In this document: one piece after another, positions 42,282-53,740 of the stretch
Numbering within the stretch: the first letter of the stretch is position 1
Layout: each line of letters starts with the position of its first letter
Made by a program: the position numbers and the translations under genes
From: Erinaceus europaeus
Lineage: Eukaryota > Chordata > Mammalia > Eulipotyphla > Erinaceidae
Length of the DNA stretch: 64,000 bases
Direction: 5' to 3'
NCBI RefSeq assembly: GCF_950295315.1
Contig: NC_080177.1
Location: forward strand, 76,147,786 to 76,211,785
The notes under the pieces: model-generated
What the model was told of the DNA's origin: nothing
The model's database searches: none
The model's input: only the letters and a program-made list of their open reading frames with translations

Positions 42282-42630
42282 GGGGTCGGGCGGTAATGCG
42301 AGTTAGGTGCACATGGCACATAGTGTAAAGACCAGCAATAAGGATCCAAGTTCCAGACCCCCGGCTCCCCACCTGCAGGGGAGTCGCTTCACAGGCAATG
42401 AAGCAGGTCTGCAGGTGTCTGTCTTTCTCTCCTCCTCTCCGTCTTCCCCTCCTCTCTCCATTTCTCTCTGTCCTATCCAACAACAGCAATAACAACAATA
42501 ATAATGAAGAAAACAACAAGGGTAACAACAAGGGCAACAAAAGGGGAAAAAATGGCCTCCAGGAGCAGCGGATTCGGAGTGCAGGCACCAAGCCCCAGCA
42601 ATAACTCTGGAGGCAAAAATAAATAAATAG
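42282..42630 (+). mobile_element. SINE-A, long form
   Basis: Full copy with damaged A-box region ('ggcggtaatgcgagttaggtgc'), hairpin segment 'gcttcacaggcaatgaagc', long 3' end and 'aaataaataaatag' tail. Flanked by the 12-bp duplication 'atgtttttctca' (42,270-42,281 and 42,631-42,642). Confidence 0.93.
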
Positions 42631-42794
42631 ATGTTTTTCTCAAAGGCAGCAGTCCTCATGCTCTCAGGGGTCTGCCTACAAAATTAACCTTTGGCCAAAG
42701 ACATACTTTGGGAGGAAATTTTTTTTTTTCTCCCCTATCTTCCTACTCTTTTACCTCATGATTAAAGCTTTGAAGTTATGTTTTCTCATAGTAA

Positions 42795-43027
42795 GACAAA
42801 GGAGGGAGGACAAGGCAGTGGGACACCTAGTAGGGCACACGCAATGCAAGAAGCAGGGTTCAAGTCCCCAGTCCTACAAGAAGGGAAGTCGCACAAGCAG
42901 TGGAGCAGTGCTGCAGGCAACTCTCACTCCTCAGTTTCTCTCTGTCTCTGTCACAAGAAAGAGGGGGTGGGGATGGCCACCAGGAACAGTGAAGTTGTCA
43001 TGTAAGCACCAAGACAATCTTGCTGGA

Positions 43028-43066
<39 letters not shown>
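42795..43066 (+). mobile_element. SINE-B with long 3' end and (GA)n
   Basis: Diverged head, B box 'ggttcaagtcccc' near 42,857, 'cacaagcagtggagcagtgctgcagg', 3' end 'gccaccaggaacagtgaag', ending in (GA)n (43,029-43,066). Confidence 0.75.
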
Positions 43067-43068
<2 letters not shown>

Positions 43069-44565
43069 ATCAAACTCCTGTCCAGGGTGATCCCCCTGAA
43101 CCTAGCTTCCTTTCTCATGCAGATAGCCAATGACAATGATGACACCCTTCTGATTTCAACCCCCCTACCCCCTACCCATGAAGCAATGCACAGCTTGGTT
43201 ACCTCCAACTTCAGAAATGAGGAAGATCATGGTCTTCACTTCACAAGTAGATCATAAAGGCTAAATGACTTAAATGCCAGTACAGTTCTCAGACCTGGTT
43301 CTAGGACACTGCGCCATTATATAGCGTTTATGTTAGATAGACATTTCTTGGCACATATAATGGCAGCGTTGTCTCAGGACTCTGGCAAGCAATTGGTTTC
43401 TTTAAGTCCTCAATTGTGAGAACCACTCTCTTAACACTAGGACTCTATGCAACAGACTTCATAGCACATCAGTGAGTAATCATGTATGTGTTTATGTGAT
43501 TGTCTGCTTAATAGCTCTCCTCCTACCTCCCACCCCCCACTCCAATCTCTGTGAGATCTGGAGTTCTATATTGGCCCCTGCCCTCCCCACTCTAAGCACT
43601 GCACACATAGACTCTGTCAGTATTCATAGCAGATATCCAGCAGGGATAAAAAAAAAAAAAAAAAAGCAATAATCCCAAGAGGAGGAAGAAAGTATCTACA
43701 TTTTTTAAAACCATAAAGGGAAATCAGAGTGAAGTGTCTTGTCTCCATTACATGCCCTTCCTTAATCTACTGTATCTCTCACATCACAACACTAAGCTCC
43801 ATTTAGTTTAAAACCTTGGAGGTGTGCTTTCACACATTTCCTATCACAGTGCTTTATTCAGAAACCATATTCCAGAAGTGGATCACCTATTTCAGAGAAC
43901 TGCATCAATGTAGGATAGGGTCTCTGAGAGTACTTCACTTATTTCTTCTTTGAAACTGTAGATACTATGAGTGAAAACCCAAGCCAATGGAATCAGTCAG
44001 CAGTAAACACAGTATCCCCAGAATGGAACTCCTTAATAATTGATGCAGACCTTTGAAATTCAATATGTCCCTTTAGGAGATATAGAGACAATTTGGCAAT
44101 GGACTCTGAGTACTCTCATGATAATGCTATTGTGGTTTAGAGAATTCAGTTTGCAAAGGAAAAAACTAAGGAACTATGGTTTGTGGTGTTTGCCTTACTG
44201 GTGTATTGTTACTGTTTTCCTGTGAGAAAATTAGTACCCTCAGAAGACAATTGCCTGACAGTTAACACTACAAAAAGTACTTTAAACAGTTCTGGGACAT
44301 TTTATATAATAATATTATTCAAACCATCACTCAGAATACTCTTGGAGGATCTTACAAACCTTCAGACCACAAAAAAGAGACACTTGTTAAAGTCTCAATG
44401 AAGTTTCGAGGCACACCTGCTTTTTATTCAACTATACAACCTATATAGGCCATTCGCATCCATTATTTACCTCACAACACCCCAGCTCAGCTGCTCCAGG
44501 GAGCTTTCCACATCAGTTTCCCCCCCCAACCCCCCCCCCAAGCCATTCTGTAATCTCTACACTGG
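43067..44565. other. Single-copy-looking DNA
   Basis: About 1.5 kb with no recognised repeat or gene apart from an A-run at 43,649-43,666. Open frames (61-72 codons) at 44,040-44,401 have no recognisable domain. Confidence 0.5.
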
Positions 44566-45265
44566 AATTAAGAATTCTCCCCTCTGGGCAGACAGCATCA
44601 CCAATGTGTCCCAGAACCTCACCTCTCCAGAGCCCCCACCCAACTAAGGAAAGAACCATACCGCAGGTAGGCCGTATGGACCCACCTACCAATGCCCATG
44701 TCCAGCAGAGAAGTAATTACAGAAGCCAGATCTTCCACCTTCTGCACCCCTAACGAGTTTTGGTCCATACTCCCAGAGGGATAGAGAATAGGGAATCGGG
44801 ACGGGGCAGTAGCACACCAGATTAAGAGAACATGGTGCCAAGCGCAGGGACCAGCTCAAGGATTCCTGTTCGAGCCCTGACTCCCCACCTGCAGAGGAGT
44901 CGCTTCACAGGCAGTGAAGCAGGTCTGCAGGTGTCTATCTTTCTCTCCCGCTCTCTGTCTTCCCCTCCTCTCTCCATTTCTCTCTGTCCTATACAACAAC
45001 AATGACAGCAATAACAACAATAATAATAACAACAACAGTGATAAACAACAAGGGTAAAAAAAAGAGGAAAAAAATAGCCTCCAGGAGCAGTGGATCCCCA
45101 GTGATAACCCTGGAGGCAAAAAATAAATAAACAAACAGAATAGGGAAGCTTCCAATGGAGAGGATGGGACACAGAACTCTGATGGGAACTGCATAGAACT
45201 GTATCCCTGTTATTTTACAATAGTGTTATTCATTATTAAATCACTAGTACAGAAATTAAGAAAAA
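44566..45265 (+). mobile_element. L1-A-related 3' end split by a SINE
   Basis: 44,566-44,795 ('ctcccctctgggcagacagc', 'gcccccacccaactaagg', 'cagaagccagatcttccacc') and 45,148-45,265 ('gcttccaatggagaggatggg', 'cattattaaatcactagtac') are one old L1 3' end, divided by the SINE-A at 44,796. Confidence 0.85.
44796..45136 (+). mobile_element. SINE-A, long form
   Basis: Complete copy with B box 'gttcgagccctg' near 44,867. A short internal deletion in the 3' end joins 'agcagtggatc' to 'cccagtgataacc'. Flanked by the 11-bp duplication 'agaatagggaa' (44,785-44,795 and 45,137-45,147). Confidence 0.93.
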
Positions 45266-45384
45266 AATTCTCCCCATGGTATAACCTTGAATAACTCTGT
45301 GGCCAATTCTGATGTAAATTTTCTTTTTTAACTGATTTTTTAATGTATTTTCTTACTTATTTACTTATTGCTTTATTTTTAACA

Positions 45385-45535
45385 GAGACAGAGAAGGCCA
45401 AGAAGCCAAGAAGAATAAGTAAAAGACACCACAGCACTACAACTTCCTGCAATGCAGTGGGGGCCGGGCTCTAAGCTAGGCCACCACGCAGCAAAGCAGC
45501 ATATTATCCAAGTGAACTGTTTCACTGGCCCTTGA
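45385..45535 (-). mobile_element. SINE-D
   Basis: Minus-strand copy: on minus 'gggccagtgaaacagttcactt', 'gagcccggcccccactgcattg', then a CT-rich end. The head has an A box-like region but is strongly diverged. Confidence 0.5.
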
Positions 45536-46564
45536 GTAAAACGTCTGATACACTTCAGGACACTTCCAGCAGAGTAAGATACAGTAGCCAGCACCACAGA
45601 CCATTTATAGCAATTCTGCTTTTCTCCTAATTGATAGACATTTCCTAAACTTTCAGTGAGATTTTTTATCCCAACAAATAGATCAATGATACACTGAAAT
45701 ACTAGAGGTTGAAAATGCATTTCATACAGTTTTCTTACTGAACGTCACAACTGTGCCTAGCCTACCTTAAACAAACTCAGAGTACTTAGACAAGCCAACA
45801 GTTGGACAGTCATCTAACAAAAAGCCAATCTTGTAACAAAGCATTAGGGGATCGTACCACTTTACCAACAATCTAGAAAAAAAATTAAAAGTGGAAATAA
45901 AAGTCTCTACTGAATTAATATCACCTTTACAACATGATAAAATGGGAAAATGTTAACGTAAACCATACAAGCACATAAGAAGATAATGGGGGTTTTCACC
46001 TGTGATTCAATCAACCTTATATATGACTCCATCATGTTAATAAACATTCAGAGACTCTCTTGCTTAGGTGACTCTAAAAAAAAAAAAAAAGCAAGTGGTC
46101 ATAAAAGGAGGTTCACATAGCAAGGAGCACAGACTTACCTCTAGGAAGCAAGCATGGCCCACAATCAACAGCCAGGAAGAAGTCAGGACCCTCAGTCAGG
46201 AGCTACAAGAAAATGCATTCTATCAACAAATCCAGTTGTCTTTAAAGCATATTCTTTGTCAGCTGAATGAATAGATGAGAATTCAAACTTACTGATACCC
46301 TGATTGCAGTCTCTTGAGATCCTGAGCAAAAGACCTAGATAAACTGTACCCCATGTCCTGACCACAGAAACTGTGTTGGTCTACAACATTAATTGTATTG
46401 TAATTTCTTGTGCAGCAGTAAATAACTACTACATGCTTCACTGGATAGCAAACTCCATGAGATTAGGGACTGAATATGTGATATATAACAGCTTTTTCAA
46501 TGTCATATATATATATATCCCAAAACATAATTCATAGTATAATATATCCTTCATTAAATATTTT
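45536..46564. other. Single-copy-looking DNA
   Basis: About 1 kb with no recognised repeat or gene; a poly(A) at 46,075-46,090 and a short (TA)n at 46,506-46,518. Confidence 0.5.
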
Positions 46565-46697
46565 ATTTTTTAATGAGAGAGAGACACCTGTACACTGCTC
46601 AGTTCTGGTTTATGGTGGTGCTAGAAATTGAACCTGGGACTTCAGAGCTTCGTATGAAAGGCTTTTCTATAACCATTATGCTATCTCCCCAGCCATA
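46565..46697 (-). mobile_element. SINE-C
   Basis: On minus: 'ggctggggagatagcataat', 'ggttatagaaaagcctttc', B box 'aggttcaatttc', 'ataaaccagaactgagcagtg' and a CT-rich end. The best complete SINE-C head in the window. Confidence 0.75.
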
Positions 46698-47094
46698 AAA
46701 GTATATCCTTAATATCATTAACACCGTGCAAGAGAAAGTAACCACATATTAAGTCCCTGTTAACAGGTTACATTATGTGCACATTGTCACAGGAAATGTA
46801 TAATCAGTCCACAGGGAAGTAAAAGACTTAATTCACCTGTTTATCCAGAAATATTTATTTTCAATATACCTAAGTCTAACTAAAATTTGCTTCAATTTTT
46901 TTGATGTTTTGATTCCCAAGGTTTCAATCACACACATATAAGCACTGTTGACACATATTTATTTCTAAGTTGCTTTTTCTGTGCCTTTTTTAACAATAAC
47001 TGCAAATATACTATGTGTAAAATGTATATAGGGTTTATTTCACTTACCATACTAATACAAACATGTTTTCATCATTACCAAATCAACTATTTCT
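46698..47094. other. Single-copy-looking DNA
   Basis: No recognised repeat or gene. Confidence 0.5.
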
Positions 47095-47425
47095 TTTATT
47101 GTTGTTATTATTATTAGTGATTTAATGATGATCAACAGATTGTGGGATAAGAAGGGTACGATTCTGCACAATTCCTGCCACCAGAGTTCTGTGTTGCATC
47201 CCCTCCATTGGAAGGTTTCTGTTCTTTATCCCTCTGGAATATGGAACAAAGATGATCTTTATGGGGTACAGAAAGTGGAAGGTCTGGCTTCTGTAATTGC
47301 TTCTCCACTGGACATGGGCATTGACAGGTGGATTCATACCCCCCAGTCTGTTTCTATCTTTCCCCAGTGGGGTAGGGCTCTGGGGAGGTAGGGCTCCAGG
47401 ACACATTGACAAGGTCATCTGCCTC
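47095..47425 (-). mobile_element. L1-A-related 3' end
   Basis: Minus-strand copy: tail side 'ttattattagtgatttaatg', then 'ccagagttctgtgttgcatcccc', 'tgtaattgcttctccactgg' and 'cctccaggacacattgacaa'. Older subfamily with the terminal 'attaaatcactaat'. Confidence 0.85.
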
Positions 47426-48039
47426 TTCCAAACTAAAATTCCTTGCTAAGCCCTGTTATGATCATGCAAAAAACTCACTGATGCCAGTTTGTTCTGTATG
47501 TAGATAAGCTTTAATGATTTGACCATGGACAACTACTTTCTGGATGTAAGTTTTCATTTTCTCACTTCATTGCCTCAATCTCACTCATCAAGAATTTCCC
47601 ACAGATGCCACACAGGTGTGAATAAATAACTGGATTTGAGCTCAAAAGTCCCTTATAGTCTAATCTCATTACTTAGCTCTCTCTTAAAAGGCTGCTGGAA
47701 AAAAAGTAATTAAGTAGACAGTGAAAGATGTAACAATAATGATAACTATGATACAGAACTACTGGTTATTTAACAAACAAAATCTGCAAGTATTTGAATT
47801 GTCAGCTCTAATTCTTTATTGATTATCACTTAAGGGCATATAAGTGAAGCCCTTTTTGATTAAATTATACTCCCTGACAATGATCAGCAGGAAAGGAACC
47901 ATCCAACCATATTTTGTTGCTGTTTTATTATGAAAAGCCAGAACCTCAGGCAAGCAAATTTTTCACTTTTTGGGCTCTTTCATGCAGAAGACAACGAAGT
48001 GAGAGGGAGGGAGAGACACCATAGCAACAAAATATGTGG
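47426..48039. other. Single-copy-looking DNA
   Basis: No recognised repeat or gene. Confidence 0.5.
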
Positions 48040-48580
48040 AAATAAACCTAGTAAAATAAGCGAAAGGCTTGTATAATGAAAATTATGAGTCACTATTCAA
48101 GGGAATAGAAATGATACAAAGGGAGGTCAGGCAGTAGTGCAGCGGGTTAAGTGCATGTGGCGTAAAGCGCAAGGACCAGCATAAGGATCCTAGTTCGAGC
48201 CCCTAGCTCCCCACCTGCAGGAGCATCACTTCACAGGCGGTGAAGCAGGTCTGCAGGTGTCTTTCTCTCCCCCTCTCTGTCTTCCCCTCCTCTCTCCATT
48301 TCTCTCTGTCCTATCCAACAATGACGACATCAATAACAACAATAATAACTACAACAATAAAACAACAAGGGCAATAAAAGGTAATAAATAAATAAATAAA
48401 TATAAAAATTTTAAAAAGAAAAGATACAAAGAAGTAGAAAGATATTCCATGTCCATAATTTGGAAGAATTAACATTATCAAACTGAATATTTACCCAGAG
48501 CCATATATAAACTTAATGCAATCCCCATCAAGGTCCTACAAAAAAAATTTAGGAGAATAGAACAAAAGCAATAAATGTTT
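48040..48580 (+). mobile_element. L1 ORF2 fragment split by a SINE
   Basis: 48,040-48,121 and 48,432-48,580 match L1 ORF2 downstream of the reverse transcriptase core ('aaaattatgagtcactattcaa', 'gaaagatattccatgtcc', 'agagccatatataaacttaatgc'), equivalent to ~24,930-25,150. No 3' UTR is attached. Frame broken. Confidence 0.82.
48122..48422 (+). mobile_element. SINE-A, short 3' form
   Basis: Complete copy ('gaggtcaggcagtagtgcagcgggtt' head, tail 'ggtaataaataaataaataaat'), flanked by 'gatacaaag' (48,113-48,121 and 48,423-48,431), inside the L1 fragment. Confidence 0.92.
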
Positions 48581-49540
48581 ATGTATTTAAAATAATAAAT
48601 AAATGTTCTGTAACTATTGTTTATTATAGATATAAGTTGTATGGTAATCAGCAAAAGCTAGACTGAAAGAGAAAGGTAAGTAATATTATATTTTGAAGAG
48701 ATTCTTTCTGTACACATCTTTTCATAAAAGTTTATTCTTATAAGCACGACTTGAAATGTAGTGGCTACTCCCATAATGTCAAGACCACCTTTCACCATCC
48801 CACAGATCAGTCCTATTTCAAATCTAAGAAGTCCCAGTAATGCCAGCCACAAAAAGAAGGAAGGAAGGAAGGAAGGAAGGAAGGAAGGAAGGAAGGAAGG
48901 AAGGAAGAAAGGAATTCACTAATCTACCTTGTTCAGGCCAAAAAGGTTCTAAGTATATCTAAATTGATATATATATATATATATGTATGTATATATATGT
49001 TTACATACATAAGCAGAATGAGTTCATCTTTATGCACATATTCAGTCATAAGTAAGTCTATCAGAAGCCTCCCAAGATCCTAATTTAGTATATTACCCAC
49101 TTATTAAAGCTTGACCTTTTCTGTGGAGTTTAATGAACCATTGCATGTTTGACCTTGGTTGATGTCAGTCATCATTTCTTTAAGCTAACTTCAATCAGAC
49201 TATAAATTACATGAGTCCAAAATCCAATTTATTTGGCTAGAAAAGGGTGAAAATAGCCAATGGTTATGAAAAAAAAAAAAAAAGACTTCAAAGATCCATT
49301 CTGAAGCTGTCTTAAGGAAACAGCAGTGACAGTAAGAATGACAACTGACGTGCAGACAGTCATGAGGATTACTGGGAAACCTTAGAGCTCTGGTAACTTG
49401 ACTATAGTATTAAAAAATGTTCAAAGCTTGATGGATATTTCCACATACTGAGCATAGTGACAACAGTGTAAACTGTGTAAGTTCCAATCAAATGTTACCT
49501 ATAAACAAAGTCACCATTAATTTAAACAGACTTTCCTTTT
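48581..49540. other. Single-copy-looking DNA with microsatellites
   Basis: (GGAA)n at 48,857-48,908 and (TA)n/(GTATA) at 48,967-49,001. No gene recognised. Confidence 0.6.
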
Positions 49541-49668
49541 CTTTTCTAAAGGTTTATTTATTTATTTATCTGTAAGAGGGAGAGAGAGAACCAGAGCACT
49601 GCTCTTGGAACATTCAATTCCATGAATCAAATTCAAGACTTCATCTTTAGAGTCCAGAATTCCAAGTC
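49540..49668 (-). mobile_element. SINE-C remnant
   Basis: Minus-strand remnant: 'tttatttatttatctgtaag' tail side, 'accagagcactgctcttgg' (complement of the SINE-C 'gagcagtgctctggt' end), then strongly diverged sequence. Confidence 0.5.
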
Positions 49669-50005
49669 ATTGTCTGGGGAGATGATGTCATGGCTGGAAA
49701 AAGGACCAGAAAGCTGGATTAGGGAAGATAGTAGCTCCCAAATATGGGAAAGGTATATAAATATTGTTGACTGTAAACCCCATCAATTTGATGTGATCTG
49801 GGGCCCAAATTCAGCTTAGGAGCCTATGTGACCTCTGTATCCTGTAGATCTGAGCTCACTGCCAGAGGAATAAAAAAATAGGAAAGCTATCAGAAGGGAT
49901 GGAATACAGAGTTCTGGTGGTGGGAATTGTGTGGAGTTGTACCCCTCTTATCCTATGGTTTCTGTCAGTGTTTCCTTTTTATAAATAAAAAAATTTTTTA
50001 AAAGA
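49669..50005. mobile_element. L1-A-related end with 5' inversion
   Basis: 49,669-49,832 is the complement of the 3' UTR section seen at 16,478-16,660. It joins at ~49,833 to a sense-strand 3' end ('agaggaataaaaaaatagg', 'ggtggtgggaattgtgtgg', 'ctatggtttctgtcagtg', A-rich tail). This is the same architecture as at 14,168-15,894, so a second twin-primed insertion. No duplication identified. Confidence 0.75.
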
Positions 50006-50069
50006 GTCCAAAATTCCAACTACTGTGCCTCCTCCCAGGCCTAACCATCAAGTTTAAAACTTACTTTTT

Positions 50070-50325
50070 AGGAGCTAGATGGAGACTCACCTGGTAGCAT
50101 GAACATGGTACCAGAGTTCAAGTCCCTGATCTCCACCTCCATTGAGGGAAACCTTACAAGCAGTGAAGCAGAGCTTCAAGTTTCTTTCCATCTCTCTTCT
50201 TTCCCATGAGAGAGAGAGAGAGAGAGAGAGAAAGGAGGATGAAGGGGGTGGAAAAGGGAGTCACTGGGAGCAGTGACACTGAACCCCAACAATAATGTTA
50301 GTGGCAATAAATAAATAAGAAATAA
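50070..50325 (+). mobile_element. SINE-B with long 3' end
   Basis: Head 'ggagctagatggagactcacctgg', B box-like 'gagttcaagtccc' near 50,113, 'cttacaagcagtgaagcag', (GA)n at 50,206-50,231, 3' end, 'caataaataaataag' tail. Confidence 0.78.
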
Positions 50326-50344
50326 GTAAATCTTACTTTTTATT

Positions 50345-50485
50345 ATTAGAGGGTTCTGAATCCCAATTCCATCAAGAGCCAGAGAAAGAAGAGGAAAAAA
50401 GGAAATACTTTTGCAAGTAGTCATAGGTGTAGGTATGACTTGAAAAGGAAGAGAAGGCAGCACCATAGGAAAAACAGACAAAATT

Positions 50486-50526
<41 letters not shown>

Positions 50527-50725
50527 CAGATAGATAGACAGATAGATAGATAAAGAAATAATAGTCAATCCATATCTGTGACCTTGGGAGAACCACTACA
50601 GTTTCCAATGGAGGGAATGAGGACACAGAATTCTGGTGGTGGGGACAGTGTGGAATTGTTCCCTGCATCTTGTAATTATATAAACCAACATTAAATCGCT
50701 AATTAATTTTAATAAAAAATTGAAC
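50345..50725 (+). mobile_element. Old L1 3' end with (GATA)n
   Basis: Matches 41,860-42,170 in order ('ctgaatcccaattccatcaag', 'aagtagtcataggtgtaggt', 'gaaaaacagacaaa', (GATA)n 50,487-50,551, 'ctgtgaccttgggagaacc', 'ttaaatcgctaattaatttt'). It is the best reference for the split element at 18,985-27,925. Confidence 0.85.
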
Positions 50726-51604
50726 TTATCTCCCCTAATCAAGTCACTATTTCTATTTTAAATAATTTACTACACTGAGTTCCATGCAAAATCTAGTTAT
50801 TCATCTCTTATCACTTGTGAAGGCAGTTGAGACAGTGAGATGGGTCTCTGTAGGCACCTTCTGAAATTAGGAACAAGGAAATAGTGCAAATGATTTCATA
50901 TAGATCATCAGCCCTACAATGCTTCATTTCTTTCATTGTTTCTTCTTATTTTTCTAGAGAAGGACGGGATTCATCTTGTGGAAGTTTTTCTAGAATATAA
51001 GCTTCTGATCTCTACATTTCCCACAAGCTTCTTAACATATCAGAGGTGAGATATTTGTATAAACGGAGCTACCTGTAGACAATGCTAGCTAGCATCACAT
51101 ATAAATCCAGTCAATTCTACAAAACATTCCACAGATGGTGGGTTCCAAGAAGAAAATAATCAATTGAACATGTTCCTCTCCCAACACTGTGCACTGTGTT
51201 TCATTGACTCAAGTACAGATAGTAGCACAACTCTGACTTCAGGGAGTTTATAAAGTCCTGGGGTAGCAAGAAAATATACGTGCCAATGTTTGTTAAGTTG
51301 CACCCTTTCGTGTTAAGCCATGAAGATAAGTTAACATCTTCTCACTGGAAAGTTGATGAAAGATGTTTGTTTTAAGTCATTTCTCTTACTGGTGGACTTT
51401 TCAAAGGGCTTTGAGTTCACATGTATTTGCATATGCCTACATATTTCATATACATGTATGGGATAAATGAGAAATACGCATAAGAAAATAATTGATATGT
51501 TTTATTGTTTGTACAAATGCAACTTGTTTTATCTACTTACTATTTTCATCCTCAGCAGATCTTCACCACTCTGGGCTGATATTTTTTTAGACAGAATAAG
51601 GGAG
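50726..51604. other. Single-copy-looking DNA
   Basis: No recognised repeat or gene. Confidence 0.5.
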
Positions 51605-51605
51605 A

Positions 51606-51780
51606 GAGGAGCTAGGTGGTGGCGCACCTGGTTGAGTATACATGTTACAAGGCCCTGGTCCCCACCTGCAGGAGGAAAGCTTCACAAGTGGTGAAGCAGT
51701 GCTGCAGATATATATATCCCTTCCTCTGATTTTTCTGGCTGTTTCCATCCAATAAATAAGTAAAAGAAAAGAAAAATTTA
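51606..51780 (+). mobile_element. SINE-B
   Basis: 'aggagctaggtggtggcgcacctggtt' head with a deletion that removes most of the B box (joins 'tacaaggc' to 'cctggtcccc'), body 'gcttcacaagtggtgaagc', and tail 'atccaataaataag'. Confidence 0.82.
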
Positions 51781-51790
51781 AAGAAAATAG

Positions 51791-51916
51791 AAGGGAGAGG
51801 GGGAAAGACACCATAAGACTGAAGCTTCTTCCGGTTTGGTGGGGCTTAGGCTTGAATCTGGATCGTGCACACTGCAAAGCGGGCACCTTCCGGGTAAGCT
51901 ATCTTGCTGGCCCACA
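51791..51916 (-). mobile_element. SINE-D fragment
   Basis: On minus: 'gggccagcaagatagcttacc', 'gtgcccgctttgcagtgtgc', 'cagattcaagcctaagcccc', then a CT-rich end. B box degenerate. Confidence 0.55.
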
Positions 51917-52965
51917 CCTAAGCTCTACATTCTAGACACAGAGGATGTCTAAAGCTTGCGAGGCTGCCTGGTCACAGCTAGAGCCCATATACAACGAGGC
52001 GGCTACGCAGAGTACGTGCACATTAAAGTCGAGAGCCTGGGGGACTGAAGGAGTGCATGAGCCTCTAATAATAATGGGACTCAGACTTTTCACTGTCAGA
52101 GACAGAAGCTACAGCTATTTAAGGGGAGACCAGGAAAGAATTCTGCAGCTCCGGACCAGAGGTGACAGCATGGGAGGAAGTGGTGGTCTTAATGCATATC
52201 TATAGAGAGAATGTGTACACAGGTGCGGTAGACGGATTATGTGTATGTTACATTGACATATATGGATGTGTTACAGACAGGCTCTGTCTACTGTGAGGGC
52301 CTAGGAGCAGCATGTCTAAGCAGAACTACATCCCACCTACCACACAGATCTTCACTTTTAAGTGCCACTCCTCCAGTGAACAATAAAAAAAGCAGGACTG
52401 GGGCAAATAGCTAATTCCAGGGCAGATAGGGCATGAAGAAAAAAAAAAAAGATGTCCCAGTTGTCTTTTGGTGCACCAAAATTGCTGCTTTTTGGTTCAC
52501 GAAACTGCTGCTGACCAAGCCTGGAGTTATTTGAACAACAAAATAAATAATAATTACATTGGGTTCTAGCTCATGGAATAAACTGGAAGTACCTGAATAC
52601 CTATTGTATTATATAAACACCTACCTGCAGGTGTGTACATTATACAAATACACTGCAGAATGTCAACTAGTACAGGAGAGAAACTAGCAAACTACTATTG
52701 AGCAACCATTAGAGTAAAAATTAACTGAGGCAAAAAATGTTAATGGATGCTAAGCTGGTAGATTAACGGAGGCTGAATAACTAGACTCTATCTTGTCTCC
52801 AAATGCCTCTCACAAACTCTCTGCTGTCACAAAAGTAAAGAAAGTTAACTCTACAGTGGGTAAGTGCAAAAGGCATCTTAACTAAGGGACATAGTGAACC
52901 CACAAGAAATAAAACAAGTAGACAGGCAACTGTCTCCAGAGAGGATTTTAAAAAGATAAAGATGG
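51917..52965. other. Single-copy-looking DNA
   Basis: About 1 kb without recognised repeats. The 86-codon frame at 51,945-52,205 has no recognisable domain. Confidence 0.45.
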
Positions 52966-52966
52966 G

Positions 52967-53237
52967 GGTTGGGCAGTGGCATACCTGGTTAAGCACAGTT
53001 AACAGTGTGTGCAAGGTCCCGGGTTTGAGCCCCAGCTCCCCACTTGCACCAGGGGCACTTCACAGTGCTAAATCAGGTCTGCAGGTGTATCTCTCTCCCT
53101 CTCTCCTTCCCTCCCTCTCTCTGCCCTCCCTCCCTTCTCAAAATCTATCTGTCCAATTCAATTAAAAAAAAATGGCCACAAAGAGCAGTAGATTCATAGT
53201 GTCGGCACAAGTCACAGTGATAACTCTGGTGGCAATG

Positions 53238-53298
<61 letters not shown>

Positions 53299-53740
53299 TG
53301 TTGGTATGTTTTAAAAACCCCTTCTGTTTCATTTGGTTTAATCTCTCCTGCATTCTATTTACATAACACTGTATTCTATTTACATAACCTCTGTTAACAA
53401 GCACCACCTTCCCTCCAGGGCATTGGTGGTTTAGTGGTAGAATTCTCACCTGCTCCGCCCCCTCTCCTTGTCATACCCTGATTTTCACCAGTCACTTTTC
53501 TCTCCACCCTCTCTGCATCGCATCCTGTTCCCACCCTACTGGGCTAGTATATTTATAAGGACAAGATTGTTTGTAGTTTTTAGTTTAGCTTAGCTTGGTA
53601 TAGATTGCGCTGCATCCTGCATGAATAAAGAGATACTGCCTACAGCTCAACCATGAGTCCCTGGTCGTCTGTTACCTGCCCGTGAAGCCAGCCCGGCGAA
53701 AACAACAATATACAATGATAAAATATTTTTTAAAAAAAGA
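52967..53740 (+). mobile_element. SINE-B whose AT-rich tail holds an LTR
   Basis: Head 'gggggttgggcagtggcatacctggtt', B box 'gggtttgagcccc' near 53,021, CT block, long 3' end 'ataactctggtggcaatg', then a (TA)n tail (53,239-53,298) interrupted by the LTR, with the remnant 'atatacaatgataaaat...' to ~53,740. 'aaagataaagatg' occurs on both sides of the whole unit (~52,954 and ~53,737), consistent with its target duplication. Confidence 0.85.
53299..53707 (+). mobile_element. Solo LTR of a class II ERV, containing a tRNA-Gly 5' half
   Basis: 409-bp LTR from 'tgttggtatgttttaaaaac' to '...ggcgaaaacaaca', flanked by the 6-bp duplication 'atatac' (53,293-53,298 and 53,708-53,713). U3 has two copies of 'attctatttacataac' (53,352 and 53,373), a tRNA-Gly-like segment (53,420-53,453) and a TATA-like 'tatatttataagg' (~53,548). 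A polyadenylation signal lies at 53,624-53,629. The U5 end ('ctgttacctgcccgtgaagcc' ... 'aacaaca') resembles that of the LTRs at 14,778 and 19,643. No viral gene is attached. Confidence 0.9.

Noticed and set aside
53172..53449. Transmembrane-like YI repeat frames
   Set aside because: Artefact of the (TA)n tail of a SINE.
53420..53491. A functional tRNA-Gly gene
   Set aside because: Only the 5' half matches; the T arm, B box and acceptor 3' strand are missing.
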